Positions 18,470 through 30,848 of a stretch of 64,000 nucleotides of DNA are shown here, piece by piece (the first letter of the stretch is position 1; the number at the start of each line of letters is the position of its first letter). The DNA lies in contig CAJQUW010014381.1 in the NCBI GenBank assembly GCA_907163375.1, positions 248,001 to 312,000 on the forward strand. Reading direction: 5' to 3'. Made by a program: the position numbers and the translations under genes. Origin of the DNA: Prostheceraeus crozeri. Taxonomy: Eukaryota > Platyhelminthes > Polycladida > Euryleptidae. The notes below the pieces were generated by a model. It did not search any database, had not been told where the DNA came from, and saw only the letters and a list, made by a program, of their open reading frames with translations.

Positions 18470-21325
18470 TGCTGCATCAAGCTTTCTCTCTCATCTGCTC
18501 ATAGACATCGATCCACTCATGTCTAAATGTTGCTCCTGCAATGGCTCCAACGCTAAATGCGTTAGCTGTGTCTGTGCTCGCAATAATGTCAGCTGTATAT
18601 CTTGCTACCCCTAACGCCATGGCAGATGTCAAAATACAGATAGTGTGCCAATTGTTACTGCGTGTAGGCCTACACCCTCTGTTTTTGTTAACAGCGATCA
18701 CGTTAGTGAGTCAGGCCAAGCCGATGATTCGAATGCAACTACCTCTAGTAATGTTGAGGATTTATCAGACCCCACGGTTTTCAAACCTGTAGTCCAAGCC
18801 ATCCGATCATGTCGTTCCTCTCAGTTAAAACACATTCCTAAATCTTCGCGTTTTTAGTTCACTAAGATTGATTCGTCATTCTCGCAAAACGACTATGTTT
18901 CATGGGCACGCCTACTACTCTTCCCGACTTTCTGCCTCCGCTTACATCCTCACAATGGTCGGAAACATTCGAGGAAATTATGTAGCATCATAAACGAGAG
19001 AATCGCAATTTTTGAAGATACAGCGGATGTTGACACACTTTTGAAATCGATTGGACCGACTAGCTCGACTTCGCATAAGAAAAAGAGACAGAATCAAGAC
19101 CAGCAGCTCCGATCTCTTGTTTCAGGCAAGATCAAGGACGGAGACGTTCTTAAGGCGGTTAGAATCGTAAGCTCGGAGGACAATGTAGCACCTTACACAC
19201 CTACTATCCTCTCCGCCTTGCAGGCGAAACACCCCAGTAGACCAAGTGATCGTCGTCCTTTTCCGTACCCAAGTCAATTGCATTCCTTCACAGTAGACGA
19301 AAACAGTGTTATCAAGGCCATCAAATATTTTCCAACCGGTTCAGCAGGTGGCATCACCCGTTTGCGCCCTCAACACCTGAAGGAATCGCTTGGCATTGAT
19401 GCCCCCAGCCTATCGGCTTCTATCGAGATCAGCTTCTATCGGCTTTGACTGATCTGACCAATGCCATCATCTCTAACAAGTTGCCCCGGGCCATTAAGGC
19501 TGTTTTACTAGGAGCCAATGTCACTGCTCTAAACAAGCGAGATGGAGGAATCAGGCCCATCGCAGTTGGGGAGACTTTTAGACGCATTGCTGCAAATGTG
19601 CAGTCTTTCATTCAGAGCAGGCATTCAAGGAATTGTTCGCTCCATCCCAGTTAGGATGTGGGGTGCGAGCCGGTTTGGATGCGGCCATCCACTTCACCAG
19701 AAACCGCGTCTATGCTCCACGCGAGGGGGAGATTCTGGTAAAGCTAGATATTAAGAATGCTTCAACACCATCAGGAGAGACCACATCGCTGAATGTTTGG
19801 ACAGGTATGCTCCTCATCTGCTTGATCTGTTCACTGCCTGTTACTCGGAGCCCAGTGTTGACTTATGGCGATTTTTCCTTTGAGTCTGACGAAGGCCTGG
19901 AGTTGGCCTGGAGTTGAATAGTAGCAAATGTGAATTGTCTGTTATTGGTAGCCTTGATCCGGCCATCCTCAATGATTTCAAAGAGCTCCTACCGAACTTG
20001 ACCTTTGTTCCCAAAGATAAAATCACCCTTTTAGGAGCTGCCTTGGGGGAAAATCCGCTTGAGACCCTGATTCTGCTCTGTTTCTACTGCGCAACTGTTT
20101 TTATTTGCCTAAGCTCCTTCATCTATTACGAACTTCACCTTCGTTTACAAGAACGGACCTTCTTCTACTTATTGATGAATCGATGATGCATGTTGTGTCT
20201 TCCATTTTGAATGTTCAGTTGAGCGATTTTCAAAAGAGACAAGGTGCGCTCCCAGCCAAGTTAAATGGACTGGGTATTTCCTCGGCGTCCTTCATAGCTG
20301 CTTCAGCATTCTTATCTTCCTTGTATGCTTCAGACTCTGTTTGTCAGCTTATTTCATGTCACTGGAAGCTCGAGGAAACGAAGTCGCACGACACAGCGCT
20401 CGAACATTGGTACTCGCAGTGTTCAGTCCCATCATATCCACTGCAACCCCTTACCAAGCAGAAATCATGGACACTTCCGCTTCACCGCCAGTCCTACGAC
20501 GACCTCCTCCGAAGTTCCAAGCTGCGTGACCGCACGCGACTGCTCTCCTGCGCCTCAAAGGGATCGGGCGATTGGATTAACGTCCTACCGTCCACATCGC
20601 TCGGTCTTCATTTGACGGACGACCAACTCCGCGTCGCTTCTGCCATCCGCATCGGAGCCCCGTATCCATTGAGCACATCTGCGCTCGTTGTGGCTCTAAG
20701 GCGGACGGCGGTGGCACGCACGGCTTCGTCTGTCCCCGCAGAAAGGGCCGACATCTGCGCCATACGCTGATGAACGAGGTGGTGGACCGGGCGATGCACT
20801 CCATCCAGTTGCCCACTATGCTGGAGCCTACTGGACTGCTGCTGGACAAGAACCTGAAGCCGGACGGCATCAGCCTGTCCCCGTGGGAGCTTGGAAAGCC
20901 GATCGCGTGGGATGTCACGTGTGCACATCCATCCGCGAAATCCTGGAGCTCTACGACTTCAAGTGGCGGATCAGTGGCGACAGCGGTGGATAAGAGAAAG
21001 TCGGTGAAATACTGTGACCTCTATGAGGACTTCGCATTCCAGCCCGTATCCGTAGAAACTTACGGTGCTTACGGCGAACAGACATTCTCCTTTCTGAGGA
21101 AACTTGGAAGCCGTATTGCCGCCAAGACCGGCGAGAAAGACGCATGGCTTTATTTGCGCCAACGCCTCGCTATTGCCACTCAAATAGGGAACTGTGCATG
21201 CATTCTTGAGACCCTTCCGGCACCCGGAGCTGCACTTCCCGACTTGTACTGACTTTTGATTTGCTTTGCTTTCTTGTTTTTAAGTTTCAATGCTAATAAA
21301 GGCTTTTTCGATAATAATAATAATT
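18470..21325 (+). mobile_element. Near full-length LINE with C-terminal restriction-like endonuclease
   Basis: Single-ORF type non-LTR retrotransposon. Protein start at ATG 18,519, stop at 21,250-21,252, short 3' UTR with AATAAAGG, and a terminal (ATA)n tail at 21,311-21,325, a typical LINE 3' end. The domain order is Cys-rich N-terminus, reverse transcriptase, CCHC plus RPDG endonuclease. It is inserted inside a BEL/Pao element. The exact 5' end and any target duplication are not resolved. Confidence 0.85.
18519..21252 (+). pseudogene. LINE polyprotein: Cys-rich, RT, restriction-like endonuclease
   Basis: The N-terminus MSKCCSCNGSNAKCVSCVCA is a cysteine-rich nucleic-acid-binding region. 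RT blocks: GDVLKAVRIVSSEDNVAPYT, FPTGSAGGITRLRPQHLKES, LNKRDGGIRPIAVGETFRR, SQLGCGVRAGLDAAIHFTRN, EGEILVKLDIKNA. The C-terminal nuclease region shows ICARCGSKADGGGTHGFVCP, then KPDGISLSPWELGKPIAWDV, the R/KPDG...W-DVT layout of restriction-like LINE nucleases, then FQPVSVETYGAYG. Damage includes an in-frame TAA near 18,610 and frameshifts in the RT and near 20,650; RT motifs after LDIKNA are partly lost. The clade (R4/NeSL/HERO-like or other) is not assigned. Confidence 0.85.
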
Positions 21326-22374
21326 CCGTAACTGCTGAGATATTGCGTATTCATCTTTATGCACTTAAATTAACAGTTGTTCTCCTCATCAACTCTGCGA
21401 GTTCTGACGCAGGAAAGTCGACAGTGCTTTCAAATCCGTGCGACCCATGGACTGTCCACCCACATGTGTAGTGGTTTACCAATTGAAATGCTTACAACAT
21501 GTGCTCGCTATTCGATTCGCTGTCAAGATATCTTAAATGTTGGTGGATAACGTATGCATCAAAGGATAGACCATGGTTGACTTCTGTCGTGTCGCGCACA
21601 TATAGCAGATTTTGTTAAACGTTTAGCGGATTTTCTGCACTTTGACTTGAATTCACGGTAAATAAAATTCATTATGAAATGATGAAATTGATGTTTTCAC
21701 ACTCGAGGTATAGGGTAACCCCTTCAGCGGCTCCAGAAGCCCAGTCACTGTGTCGTTCCTGGAAACAGTTACGACTAACTTCGACGTGAGAGACCTCGGC
21801 CCCGGACTCAAGTCCGGGTGCTTCTCTTTGGTGGGAAGGCGGAAGAGATCCGCTAATGAAGCAGTCGAAGGAAGAATAACTCATAGGGTTAGCGTACCAC
21901 CGATCCGGTCAATTGAAGTATGATCACCCTCAGAAACGGTTGGCCACCAGTTACTGTATGTCTAATTAGACATTTTAGCATTCCTCCCCTACCTGGGTCG
22001 GATGACCTGTCTGGGTGTAGTGTCGATCAAGCAACAACTTTGACAGTCTGAGAAGCTAGCAGGCACCCTGATTGGATCGACCGTCTGAGAAGGACCGGCC
22101 TGAGAGTGAAGACGGAAGCTTAAAGTTGCTTTCGATTCGCCAGCAGCTCCGATCATGAGATGGTGGCACGTCTCATCTTGTGGGTAGCTTTAAGGTAGGA
22201 TTAAATATGCTGAAATAATGACTCAGAAGTCCACACTACCAAAGACACCTAGATGCTCCTTGCAAAAATGTCAAATTCGATGTGCAGGTTGCGGCATAAA
22301 AATGTAAATAAAATTTCAATGTAGCACAACGTTTTAGCCATGTCTATGCATAATGTTTAAGTTCAGTCAATTCG
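21326..22374. other. Non-coding stretch between LINE and hAT remnant
   Basis: No supported coding. It holds a perfect 8-bp-stem palindrome (CCCGGACTCAAGTCCGGG, about 21,801-21,818) and otherwise unremarkable sequence. Probably decayed repeat DNA. Confidence 0.45.
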
Positions 22375-22818
22375 TGCAAGGTGGAAAAGAATGCGCGAGA
22401 AATAGAAAAAGTATGGAGAAGCGAGTATTTCCCAACTGTCGACGATGATGCCCTTCAACATGAACTAGAGACTTTACCAACATTAATAAAGCAGACCAAG
22501 TTCAATCCAACGTCGTTTGATGAATTCCTAGCGATGCAAAGATCAAGTCCTGAGACATTGTTGTTCTTTCCGGAGGTGATTCGGTTAGCAAGACTCTTAC
22601 TAACATTTCCTGTCTCTCTAGTGCTGAAAGAACGTTCAGCACTCTTTGAAGACTGAAAAATTGGCAAAGAAGGAGCATGGGACAGGAACGTCTTACTGTT
22701 TTGGCAGTGTGCAATATTCACAAGAAATTTCTCGACAACATCGACACGAATGACCAAGACATCATTTCCAAGACAGATGAACGACGAAAAGTGTTCTCTT
22801 CCAAGCGCGTGTGATTTC
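22375..22818 (+). pseudogene. hAT transposase C-terminal (dimerisation) remnant
   Basis: Ends with the hAT dimerisation signature: FPVS, then AERTFSTL-RLKNW, RRSMGQERLTVLAVCNIHKK, IDTNDQDIISKTDERRKVF. The upstream part reads EKNAREIEKVWRSEYFPTVD and FDEFLAMQRSSPETLLFFPE. A frameshift lies just before the AERTF block, and a TGA stands where an Arg codon is expected after FSTL. Only the last ~150 residues remain; no inverted repeats are seen. Confidence 0.88.
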
Positions 22819-23619
22819 TTCCGTGCGAACAAGCACTTGTTTATAATAATCACGATCAGTATGAGATTATATTGAAAGCCCTACACTAAAAGGTACTTAT
22901 TATTTGAATTTTGAATGGATACTTTTGAATAGGCTGCTTGCTTTTTCTTTCATTTCATTTAACATGGAAATAAAGTATAATGGTGTAGTACAGAAGTGAG
23001 ACATCGCTAAAATTTATACAATGAATTGATTTTTTAAGATAATCGATGAACAACAGTGATTTCAATTACACATGTGATACAACTATATTACTTCTAACAG
23101 AGCATTGGTAGTACTTGTATTTCATATGAACGATGTTCACTGTGATCAACAGATTTTGTCTATCAATTCGTCGAATTATATACATCTGCAACTTCTATCT
23201 AAGTCAGTGATTTATGAGTAGCTTTCATGATTATACTTTGCACTATGACAATAAATCAAATAATAATATGGATAGAAAAAATAGAGAAAATAAATAAAGA
23301 TACTGATGTAGATCAATAATGCTTACATTGTGATTGCGAAAAAATTGATTAACAGAATCTTTTATGTCATACAATCTTATTTTGATGAAGCATTGTACGA
23401 ATGTTATGCACCCCCCCCCCTCTCGAAAAATTGTTCCTTGCCCTGTTCTGCGGTCAGCCTGGGGGATACATACTGTTTCCTGCATTGTATTCTACAGCAA
23501 TCCAGGGTCTTTTATCGTTGTATCTACTGCCCTGTCCTGTGGGTTAATCGCCTCACGAAATTCATTTGGATATGCTGCCCATTCACGAAATTTTCATTTC
23601 TGCACTTGAAATCGTGATA
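22819..23619. other. Non-coding AT-rich stretch with poly-C run
   Basis: No coding. Contains a run of ten C at 23,411-23,420. Lies between the hAT remnant and the second BEL/Pao part. Confidence 0.5.
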
Positions 23620-25350
23620 CAATCATAATGCTAGTGCTCGTAATGCGATAACGACATTGTCTACATAGATGCTGGTTTGTATTTCGGTCGCCGTGTCGGA
23701 GGGCTCTTGCATCAGATGATGCGAAATCATAGCGTTCAAAACAAAAGGACATTCAGTAGTGCAAAATGGATTCCGAGTTAATCGGAATATGCGTAAATCA
23801 TCGTATGAATGTTTCGCACGATCCTTCACCACAGAAAACGTGTAACATCTCGATAGCGCATCTGTAGGCCTGCTGAAAGAAATGCCTTTTCAATGTCACT
23901 CACAACAGCGATCGGTGACATTCGAAATCAAAGCAAAATCCCACATATGTCGAGTAAGAGTAGGAGGCCAGGGTCATAAGCGACGCGTAGCACACTATTC
24001 TCAACTTCGTCGTTCCACTGTCTTTCTTGACACGGTGAAGAGGGATATAGTGTATGTTACAACCGCTATCTCGAATGGAAGAGGGAATGTCTTCAATTAT
24101 TCCTTTTATCTCTTGGTCCTTGATTACTTCATCGCAAGTTGTGGGGAGTGAGTAATTCGCATTCAACTTGCTCCATAACGACTTTTGCCAATTCGTACTT
24201 TTGAGGTAATTCAGGACCATTCATGCGCCACGAAAATCGAACTTGATAGCTTCCATTTCCGCCTCGTATGCTTGAGTTGAATTGCTCAATTGCTTGATCC
24301 TTATCATCTTGAGTAGGAAAGTGTGATTCCTATAGCCTCAAGATTCCAAAATTTATCTTTTAGTCTACGCTGCTTTAATTCATCACACTTTAGGTGCAAC
24401 TGCTTTCATTCATTTCATGAATGAAACTTCGAAAAACATTCTTCCCTACTGGTGTGGTTTTTACGTTACTCTTAGGATGCGTTTCAAGAGCTACAGGATT
24501 TTCAACCGTGAGTAACGCCGTATTTGTAGAATTAGTGGATTCATTTTCTTCCTTTGCGGGTCCGGAAATGACACAACCGAAAAACTATCACGCTTTGCGA
24601 GTCCAAGGTTTTGATCTAGGATCACAGAATTATTTATGTAGACTTTGTTGACCAGATTCGATCCAATAATGACCAATCGATATATCCTCTGTATCGCAAT
24701 GTGGACGATCAGCAAGTGATAGCTGCTCAAGAATAGGACATTTGTTTGAGGACAAATCTGGGCGAGGGATACTCCCGGCAAGAACGGGAATCACATGGGC
24801 TCTTGTTTCCATTGCTTGACATTGATTGTCCATCAGCAGCATCTCAACAACAGGCACGTGAAAGCATTTGTACTTATCAGTTCCGAACGTACCTATCTGC
24901 AATCTTATGTGACCAGCCGTTTTCAATCCGAATTCATTGGCTATTGACTGTGTCATTTTTGCTCGTTGACTTCCTGTATCGAGGACTGCTCTTGTTCGGA
25001 TAAACTTATTCGTTTCTTGATTTCTGACATTAAACCAGGCTGACGGCATTAATACCTCCTCGTCACTCGACAGTAGAACGTTTTCATTTATCAATTGATT
25101 CTCAGTTACTGGCCCACTTTCATCACCAGCTTCATTGCTACTCTACCGTATTTTAAATAACAGATACTCGAATGATGATACGACGCCATACAAAATCGAC
25201 AAGCCTTTCTTTTTCTACAGATCGTGACTGTGTGCACTTCCGAGACGTAGCGTCGGCTGTATGATTTCAAATAATCCTTTCTAGCGTCTGCATGCGTAAT
25301 TTGAAAATAATCTTCAGATCTATGGTCACTTTTAGAAAATATGTACACGG
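23620..25350 (-). pseudogene. BEL/Pao LTR element, gag end, protease and RT part, fossil
   Basis: On the minus strand, from high to low coordinates: a zinc-knuckle-like block (KACRFCMASYHHSSICYLK), the aspartic protease (TRAVLDTGSQRAKMTQSIAN, with DTGS), the RT start (KGIIEDIPSSIRDSGCNIHY and YIPLHRVKK) and an RT core block (FVLNAMISHHLMQEP, SIYVDNVVIALRA). This is the BEL/Pao order, and the RT continues in the part at 17,464-18,270. Broken in several places and partly deleted; LTRs not found. The element is older than the LINE inside it. Confidence 0.88.
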
Positions 25351-26187
25351 GTTTAAATTCTTTGTTACTCCCTGAGGTAAAAACCCCTGGCGCTCTCCTG
25401 TTATGAAAGACAGATTTGATTGAAGAAACTCCATGTTTTTTTTCGGTGCTCAGCAGTCAATCTCAATCTCGACGAATTCACATAAATCCTCACAGCTCAA
25501 GGAGCACAAAATAGAAAACAAAATATAAAATAATATTACGCAGACTTAGTTTTTGGGGTGCCGCGGATTTGCGAAAAATTTTCATCCCTGGTAGATGAAA
25601 TGTCTGCAGATTAGTGACAACCACCACGCTCCTCCACCTCAACGGCAATGAATTATTTGACAACCGGTTCAGGAATGCGGCTAGCATGTGATGGAGCGAT
25701 TAAAACCAATATGCAAAATTTGGTCGAACTGCACTTATGAAGGATTAGAAGATTTGGGAAAATCATATTTTTATATGAAAAACCTTTTTATATACAAAAC
25801 ATTTTTATCTGCTGTTAAAAACCTTCGTCTCAGTCTCACAATTTTTTCTGTGCCTCGCTTCTTTTTTTAATTTAAGAATTTAATTTTGAAGGGTCACTAA
25901 ACATTAGCTATCTTCTCAACGTCATTGTCATTACATCCTAAGTTTTCTATAAGCTCCACCTATTGGTCAGCTTTTGAATATCAGAGGTTGGCAAAAAGTT
26001 GTTTTTTCTAAAATAGCACAATAAAACTATTTCTATGCTTGCAATATAATTTCGTCAATTTACAAATTTGTTCATCTCATTGGTGTCCGACACTGTTGTA
26101 GTCATGGGCTTCATATTGATCCTCATAGGATCTCTTCTTTGTCCCAAGCATACAGTCCACGAAAATGCGACAGAATTTATTCTCAGA
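25351..26187. other. Non-coding AT-rich stretch
   Basis: No supported coding. The part next to the BEL/Pao block may be its gag/leader region; nothing is recognisable. Confidence 0.4.
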
Positions 26188-27150
26188 TATTTATTTATTT
26201 ATTAAACGTACAATATTTTAGTGGCGTTATGTCAACACGACCTCAAGGCCACTGTACGGTAATGCTACAGTCCGTCAAAATCACAGTCTGTGGGAGAGAG
26301 TTCCAAATTCTGGCGGATGCCGACGGGAAAGCTCGGTTTCCGATCGAGCGTCGGAAGAAGGGCACGGACAAGGCGGATCTTGCTGCGGAACGCAGAAGTT
26401 GAAGAACTGGTAGCAGAATACAGCAAGACGGAAGTGGATCTGCTCCTGCATGCGCAGCCAGTGGAGGTCTATAAGGAGAGGAGTGATGTGGGAGCGGTTG
26501 GAGGAGTTGTGCAGGAGTCTAGCAGCAGCGTTTTAATACAGATTGGAGGCGGCGGTATTGTGCGTTAGGAAGACCGTCGACGACAGATGAGCAGTAGTCT
26601 AGGCGGGAGTGCACTAGCGACGTGATGAGGGAACGTAGGATGGATGTGGTAAGGGAGTTCCGGATCGACCGGATCTGCCGGAGAGCAGCAAAACAGCCAA
26701 GACCGGGAGATTGGAGATGGGTCGGTACGAGTCAGCAGATGAAGGGTCACGTTCACGGACACCTTTCTTCAGAACCGGGGTGACTTCTGTGGTTTTCCAG
26801 ATTGCCGGGAACTTGCCTGACGTGAGAGGTTAAACAGAGTAGTCAGAAAGGGAGAGATGATGTCAACGTTCTCCTTTAGCAGTTGAGTAGGCAGTGGGTC
26901 ACATGTGTTGGGGAGCTGGAGCAGCAAGCCTTGATGTCGGCAGCAGACACAGGGTCAAAGTTTTGCATGAGGCAGTCAGGAGGAGAGGTCACAAAAACCG
27001 GCTTTGTGGCAGGGGAGAGGAGAGAATGCGTAGTCATGACCCGGTGAAAAAAAATCGTCGGGGATGCCTCGTCAAAAATAGTCGGGCAGTGTCGGCTGTC
27101 AACCGTGTCGGCGCTCCGAGTGAATGCCGACACAAGTGTTGTCGGTAGCC
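26188..27150 (-). mobile_element. CR1/L2-like LINE remnant, internally deleted
   Basis: The minus strand reads PTIFDEASPTIFFHRVMTTH, then CLMQNFDPVSAADIKACCSS and a decayed DSYRPISNLPVL block (RT start), then directly a C-terminal block AARLLHNSSNRSHITPLLID and LHWLRMQEQIHFRLAVFCYQ, typical of the end of CR1/L2/Rex-type ORF2. Most of the RT core is missing. At the 3' end the plus strand has TATTTATTTATTTATTA (26,188-26,204), a (TAAA)n-type tail. Several stops and frameshifts. Confidence 0.75.
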
Positions 27151-28640
27151 ATCGGCTAAGTGACGGCTGCACCGACATGATGATTAGAAAATCGGGAAGT
27201 GTCGGATTGTTTTCCCTATATGCCGACAGCAGCTCTGATTGGACCAATATTAGCCAAACTCGTCCACTCCAATTCGTGTGATCTATATTAAACACTGCTG
27301 TGATTAACAACAGAAGACTCCTGCTGCGCTCGAGGAGCATAGTCAGCACATTCTGCTTCTTTCCAAGTGGCACAGATGGAAGACAAAATGACAACCTCCT
27401 GCAAAAAGGATTACAGAATTCCTCATACGAGATATCAGGACCAGATTTCCGGCAGCATGTGATAAGTTAAGATATCAATACATGTCTACATATAGCGGCA
27501 GCTATAGGTCAACAGTTCTATCTCCGTAACTTGCATTTTCTTTTTGAGTGATTCAAAATGTAGATAGAATTACATGGAAATTCACAGAACATTCTGACAA
27601 GAAGAAAAACGCATTAGATGTGTGTATACAATCCTACATTAAAACAGCCCGATTTTAATCGGTGCATTAATCTGTTACACATTCTTTGCTGCAGAGCAGA
27701 AAATGTTGCTAGTACTCAAACGCAACGAGAAAGCAAACTAAAGAAAAAAAATTATCTGTCTATTTATCTGTCTATTTTCGCTATCTCCGAACGACCGTTA
27801 GTGATGAAAATTTTCCGGAAAATTTTGAAAGTTTTGATTTTTTTGATAGGCCCTATAATTTGAGCGCTTCAACTGCCAAGGTAGCTGAGTACCAATAAAT
27901 TGGGTCTAAAACTCTTGATTTCATTATTATTTGGATTAAAGCGATCGTAGCAATACGATTTTCGTCCGCGGATTTTTGAACATTCCTTTGCTACCGCATT
28001 TGCTTGGGTGTCCAGTCAATTAGGCCCCAGTACATTTAGGCCGCACAAGAAATGGTCATTTAGGCCCCATGTTCTTATGTTATTTTAACTACAAGATTAC
28101 AACCAAAACCAAGAAAATGTTATGATACATAGGAGCGATACATTACAGAAATATGCTTGGTTTTATCAAAGATGTCGCAGAATTGTCTAGGGAGTGGTAT
28201 GTGGATTGTTCGAGAATGTCAAAAACACCGGTTCATGATGTTATTTTAACCACGGCGAGTTGCAGCGTGTATGAGGTATCAAAAGACTGCAAATTTTCTG
28301 AAACCACCAGAAATGGCAATGGTTTTTACAAGAAATTGTAGTAGTTGTATTTAAATAGCAATAATTCAAAACTGGACATATTTCATTCACGTGATCATTA
28401 TGTTATTTCTATCCTGCAAACACATACAACAAACTTGGTATCATTGGATAGAGAATTGTTCACTCTAGCAGGAAATATCAACGCTTTTACAGAAAATGCT
28501 GACACAATGTCGGAAACTACTGATGTATTTTGTGCAAGGATGTTTCTGTCATAAATTCCTTTTAAATTTATGTTAGATTTTGTTTAAACGCTGCATGCAT
28601 TTCTAAACGTACCAGCTGGACGTGGAATTTTGTGGTCTGC
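27151..28640. other. Non-coding stretch
   Basis: No supported gene. GTCGG / CCGAC words cluster at 27,055-27,240, and ATTTAGGCCCC-like words recur at 28,020-28,075. Otherwise AT-rich. Confidence 0.4.
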
Positions 28641-28711
28641 CGCTATTAAACGTATTTGACTTTGAAAACGCATTTGCAAATGTTTAGAAAAATGTTCCAT
28701 GATTGGTCCGT

Positions 28712-29680
28712 TTTTTAATCAGTAGTATAGTTTATTTACTGAATTGCAGTTATAGCTTACAAAACTTCAAATCATCCGATGAATTAAACAACTACCTCGT
28801 AATACTAGTAATATTGCTACATTATTCAAAGAAAAGTACTAACATAATAAGCACTAATTTTTGCAACATTTGAGTTCAGAGAGGCAATAAACTCAAATGA
28901 TGGCACCAAAATGAAAAAATCAACCATCCATCCTCTTGATTGGCTTCAATGAATCGCCTGCAGCAGCTATGCCATGCTCCCGCCTTTTGTAAGCTTTTAA
29001 CAGTAGCACAGCTAAATCCGGACAAGGGCTCGACAACAGGCAGGGAATGGAAATTGCTGAACATGCACCAACATCACCAATTCATTTTGCAACAGTTTCA
29101 TTATAGTCAATTGCAGACATCTGAGCAGAATCAGCGAGCAGCTAAATAGTAAGGAAAAAATTCATTGCAGAATTTCAATTTTTTAGATGTGAATTTTCTT
29201 GATGCACCGGCTTTAGCAGAAATTGCATCAGTGCAAGCACAGTCACGCTCATCGAGATAAACAGCAATTTAATATTAAGATGATATTCAGTTACATTAGG
29301 CAAGCTCAAGTATATCGTGCAAACTCTACATTTCTCTCTGACAAATTGCAACAGCAATTAATTACTATGAATGATGATCAACTGTAGTAACCATCGGATG
29401 CCTGAGCCATAGCATTGAGGAACAAGAACACGTTTAACTCTTTCCTACGATATTATTGGACTTTGTTAGGCTGTGTCAATAATCTAATTTCCCAGCAACC
29501 GCTCTTGTTGTATTTATAGTCTCAAGTTTGTAATTTCGCAGCACGTGGGAATAGAATTATATCGATTGCTCCATTTCAATTACAGTAAACATACACAGTA
29601 CATAGTCTAAGCACCATTTTCTACTACAGAACGTGCGAGTTGGCATTTTTCTTCATTCTTTTTGACAATCCGATCTACAA
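28712..29680. other. Non-coding between repeat pieces
   Basis: No coding supported; not matched elsewhere in the window by eye. Confidence 0.4.
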
Positions 29681-30545
29681 TTTGCCATGCGCAAACGTCT
29701 CGTTTGTACCAAAAATGTGACATTTTCTGAATTCTCATATAAACTATATGCGCTTGTCTTCCTATGCATCCTTAGATGACGCGTTTGTCCATGCTAAGCA
29801 TCTACACAATAGTCACAGGTACCTCCATGTCAAATTTCATTGTTGTATCGTGACATTTGCCATGCGCAAACGTCTCGTTCGTACCAAAAATGTGACATTT
29901 TCTGAATTCTCCTCTAAACTCTATGCCTTTTTCATCCTATGCACCTTGAGATGACGCGCTTGTCTATGCTAAGCATCTTCACAATAGTCACAGGTACCTC
30001 CATGTCAAATTTCATTGATGTATCGTGACATTTGCCATGCGCAAACGTCTCGTTCGTACCAAAAATGTGACATTTTCTGAATTCTCCTATAAACTCTATG
30101 CGTTTGTCTTCCTATGCATCCTCAGATGACGCGTTTGTCCATGCTAAGCATCTACACAATAGTCACAGGTACCTCCATGTCAAATTTCATTGTTGTATCA
30201 TGACATTTGCCATGCGCAAACGTCTCGTTTGTACCAAAAATGTGACATTTTCTGAATTCTCCTATAAACTCTATGCGTTTTTCATCCTATGCACCTTGAG
30301 ATGACGCGTTTGTCAATGCTAAGCATCTTCACAATAGTCACAGGTACCTCCATGTCAAATTTCATTGTTGTATCGTGACATTTGCCATGCGCAAACGTCT
30401 CGTTTGTACCAAAAATGTGACATTTTCTGAATTCTCCTATAAACTCTATGCGTTTTTCATCCTATGCACCCTTAGATGACGCGTTTGTCTATGCTAAGCA
30501 TCTTCACAATAGTCACAGGTACCTCCATGTTAAATTTCGTTGCAT
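29681..30545 (+). repeat. 175-bp tandem array A (about 5 units)
   Basis: Units start with TTTGCCATGCGCAAACGTCT at 29,681, 29,856, 30,031, 30,206 and 30,381, an exact 175-base period. Short frames such as MRLSSYASLDDAFVHAKHL repeat only because the unit repeats; 175 is not a multiple of three, so these are not genes. The same unit occurs in both arms of the large inverted repeat. Confidence 0.97.
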
Positions 30546-30549
30546 CTTG

Positions 30550-30848
30550 ACGATTCCATTCAGAGGCATCTCGTTTCGTCCCAAAAAAACGGCAGAAGTC
30601 AAAAAACAAAAAGATTGTGCTCCTATGCAGAAACAAAGCGATGAGTGCTCGGGTAGACAGATTTTGTATCCTTACTCCCGTAACACTGGAGAGAAGCATT
30701 ACACTCCGATACAAGAGTTCTGACTACCGATTTACGGCGAGTCTGAAACCTCTTTCGAATTTGATTGAAAGAGGCCCTGACTTGTCATTTTCAGCTTTGT
30801 GGTTGGAAAGAGCCAGGGGTATTTTAAGGTATTACTATTATTATTGCT
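30550..30848 (+). repeat. Retroposon 3'-end-like fragment with (ATT)n tail
   Basis: A short stretch ending TTTAAGGTATTACTATTATTATTG. The triplet tail at 30,831-30,845 and the abrupt start beside the tandem array suggest the 3' end of a LINE or SINE. No family motif can be named. Confidence 0.35.

Larger units (their letters stand above)
28641..30545 (+). repeat. Third, diverged copy of the inverted-arm repeat family
   Basis: The stretch 28,641-28,711 (GACTTTGAAAACGCATTTGC...) matches 52,529-52,600 of the right arm with a few substitutions. It is followed, as in that arm, by the 175-bp tandem array (29,681-30,545). The sequence between (28,712-29,680) differs from the arm. This suggests a third, older or rearranged copy in the same orientation as the right arm. 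Confidence 0.65.

Noticed and set aside
20577-20928. Antisense open frames opposite the LINE endonuclease
   Set aside because: Shadows of the GC-rich coding strand; no family match.
21780-21830. tRNA- or SINE-like internal promoter around GGACTCAAGTCC
   Set aside because: Only a partial B-box look-alike inside a perfect palindrome; no A-box at the right distance and no cloverleaf.
29748-30723. Repeated open frames starting MRLSSYAS in the tandem array
   Set aside because: They recur because the 175-bp unit recurs; the unit is not a multiple of three and the frames break at unit ends.
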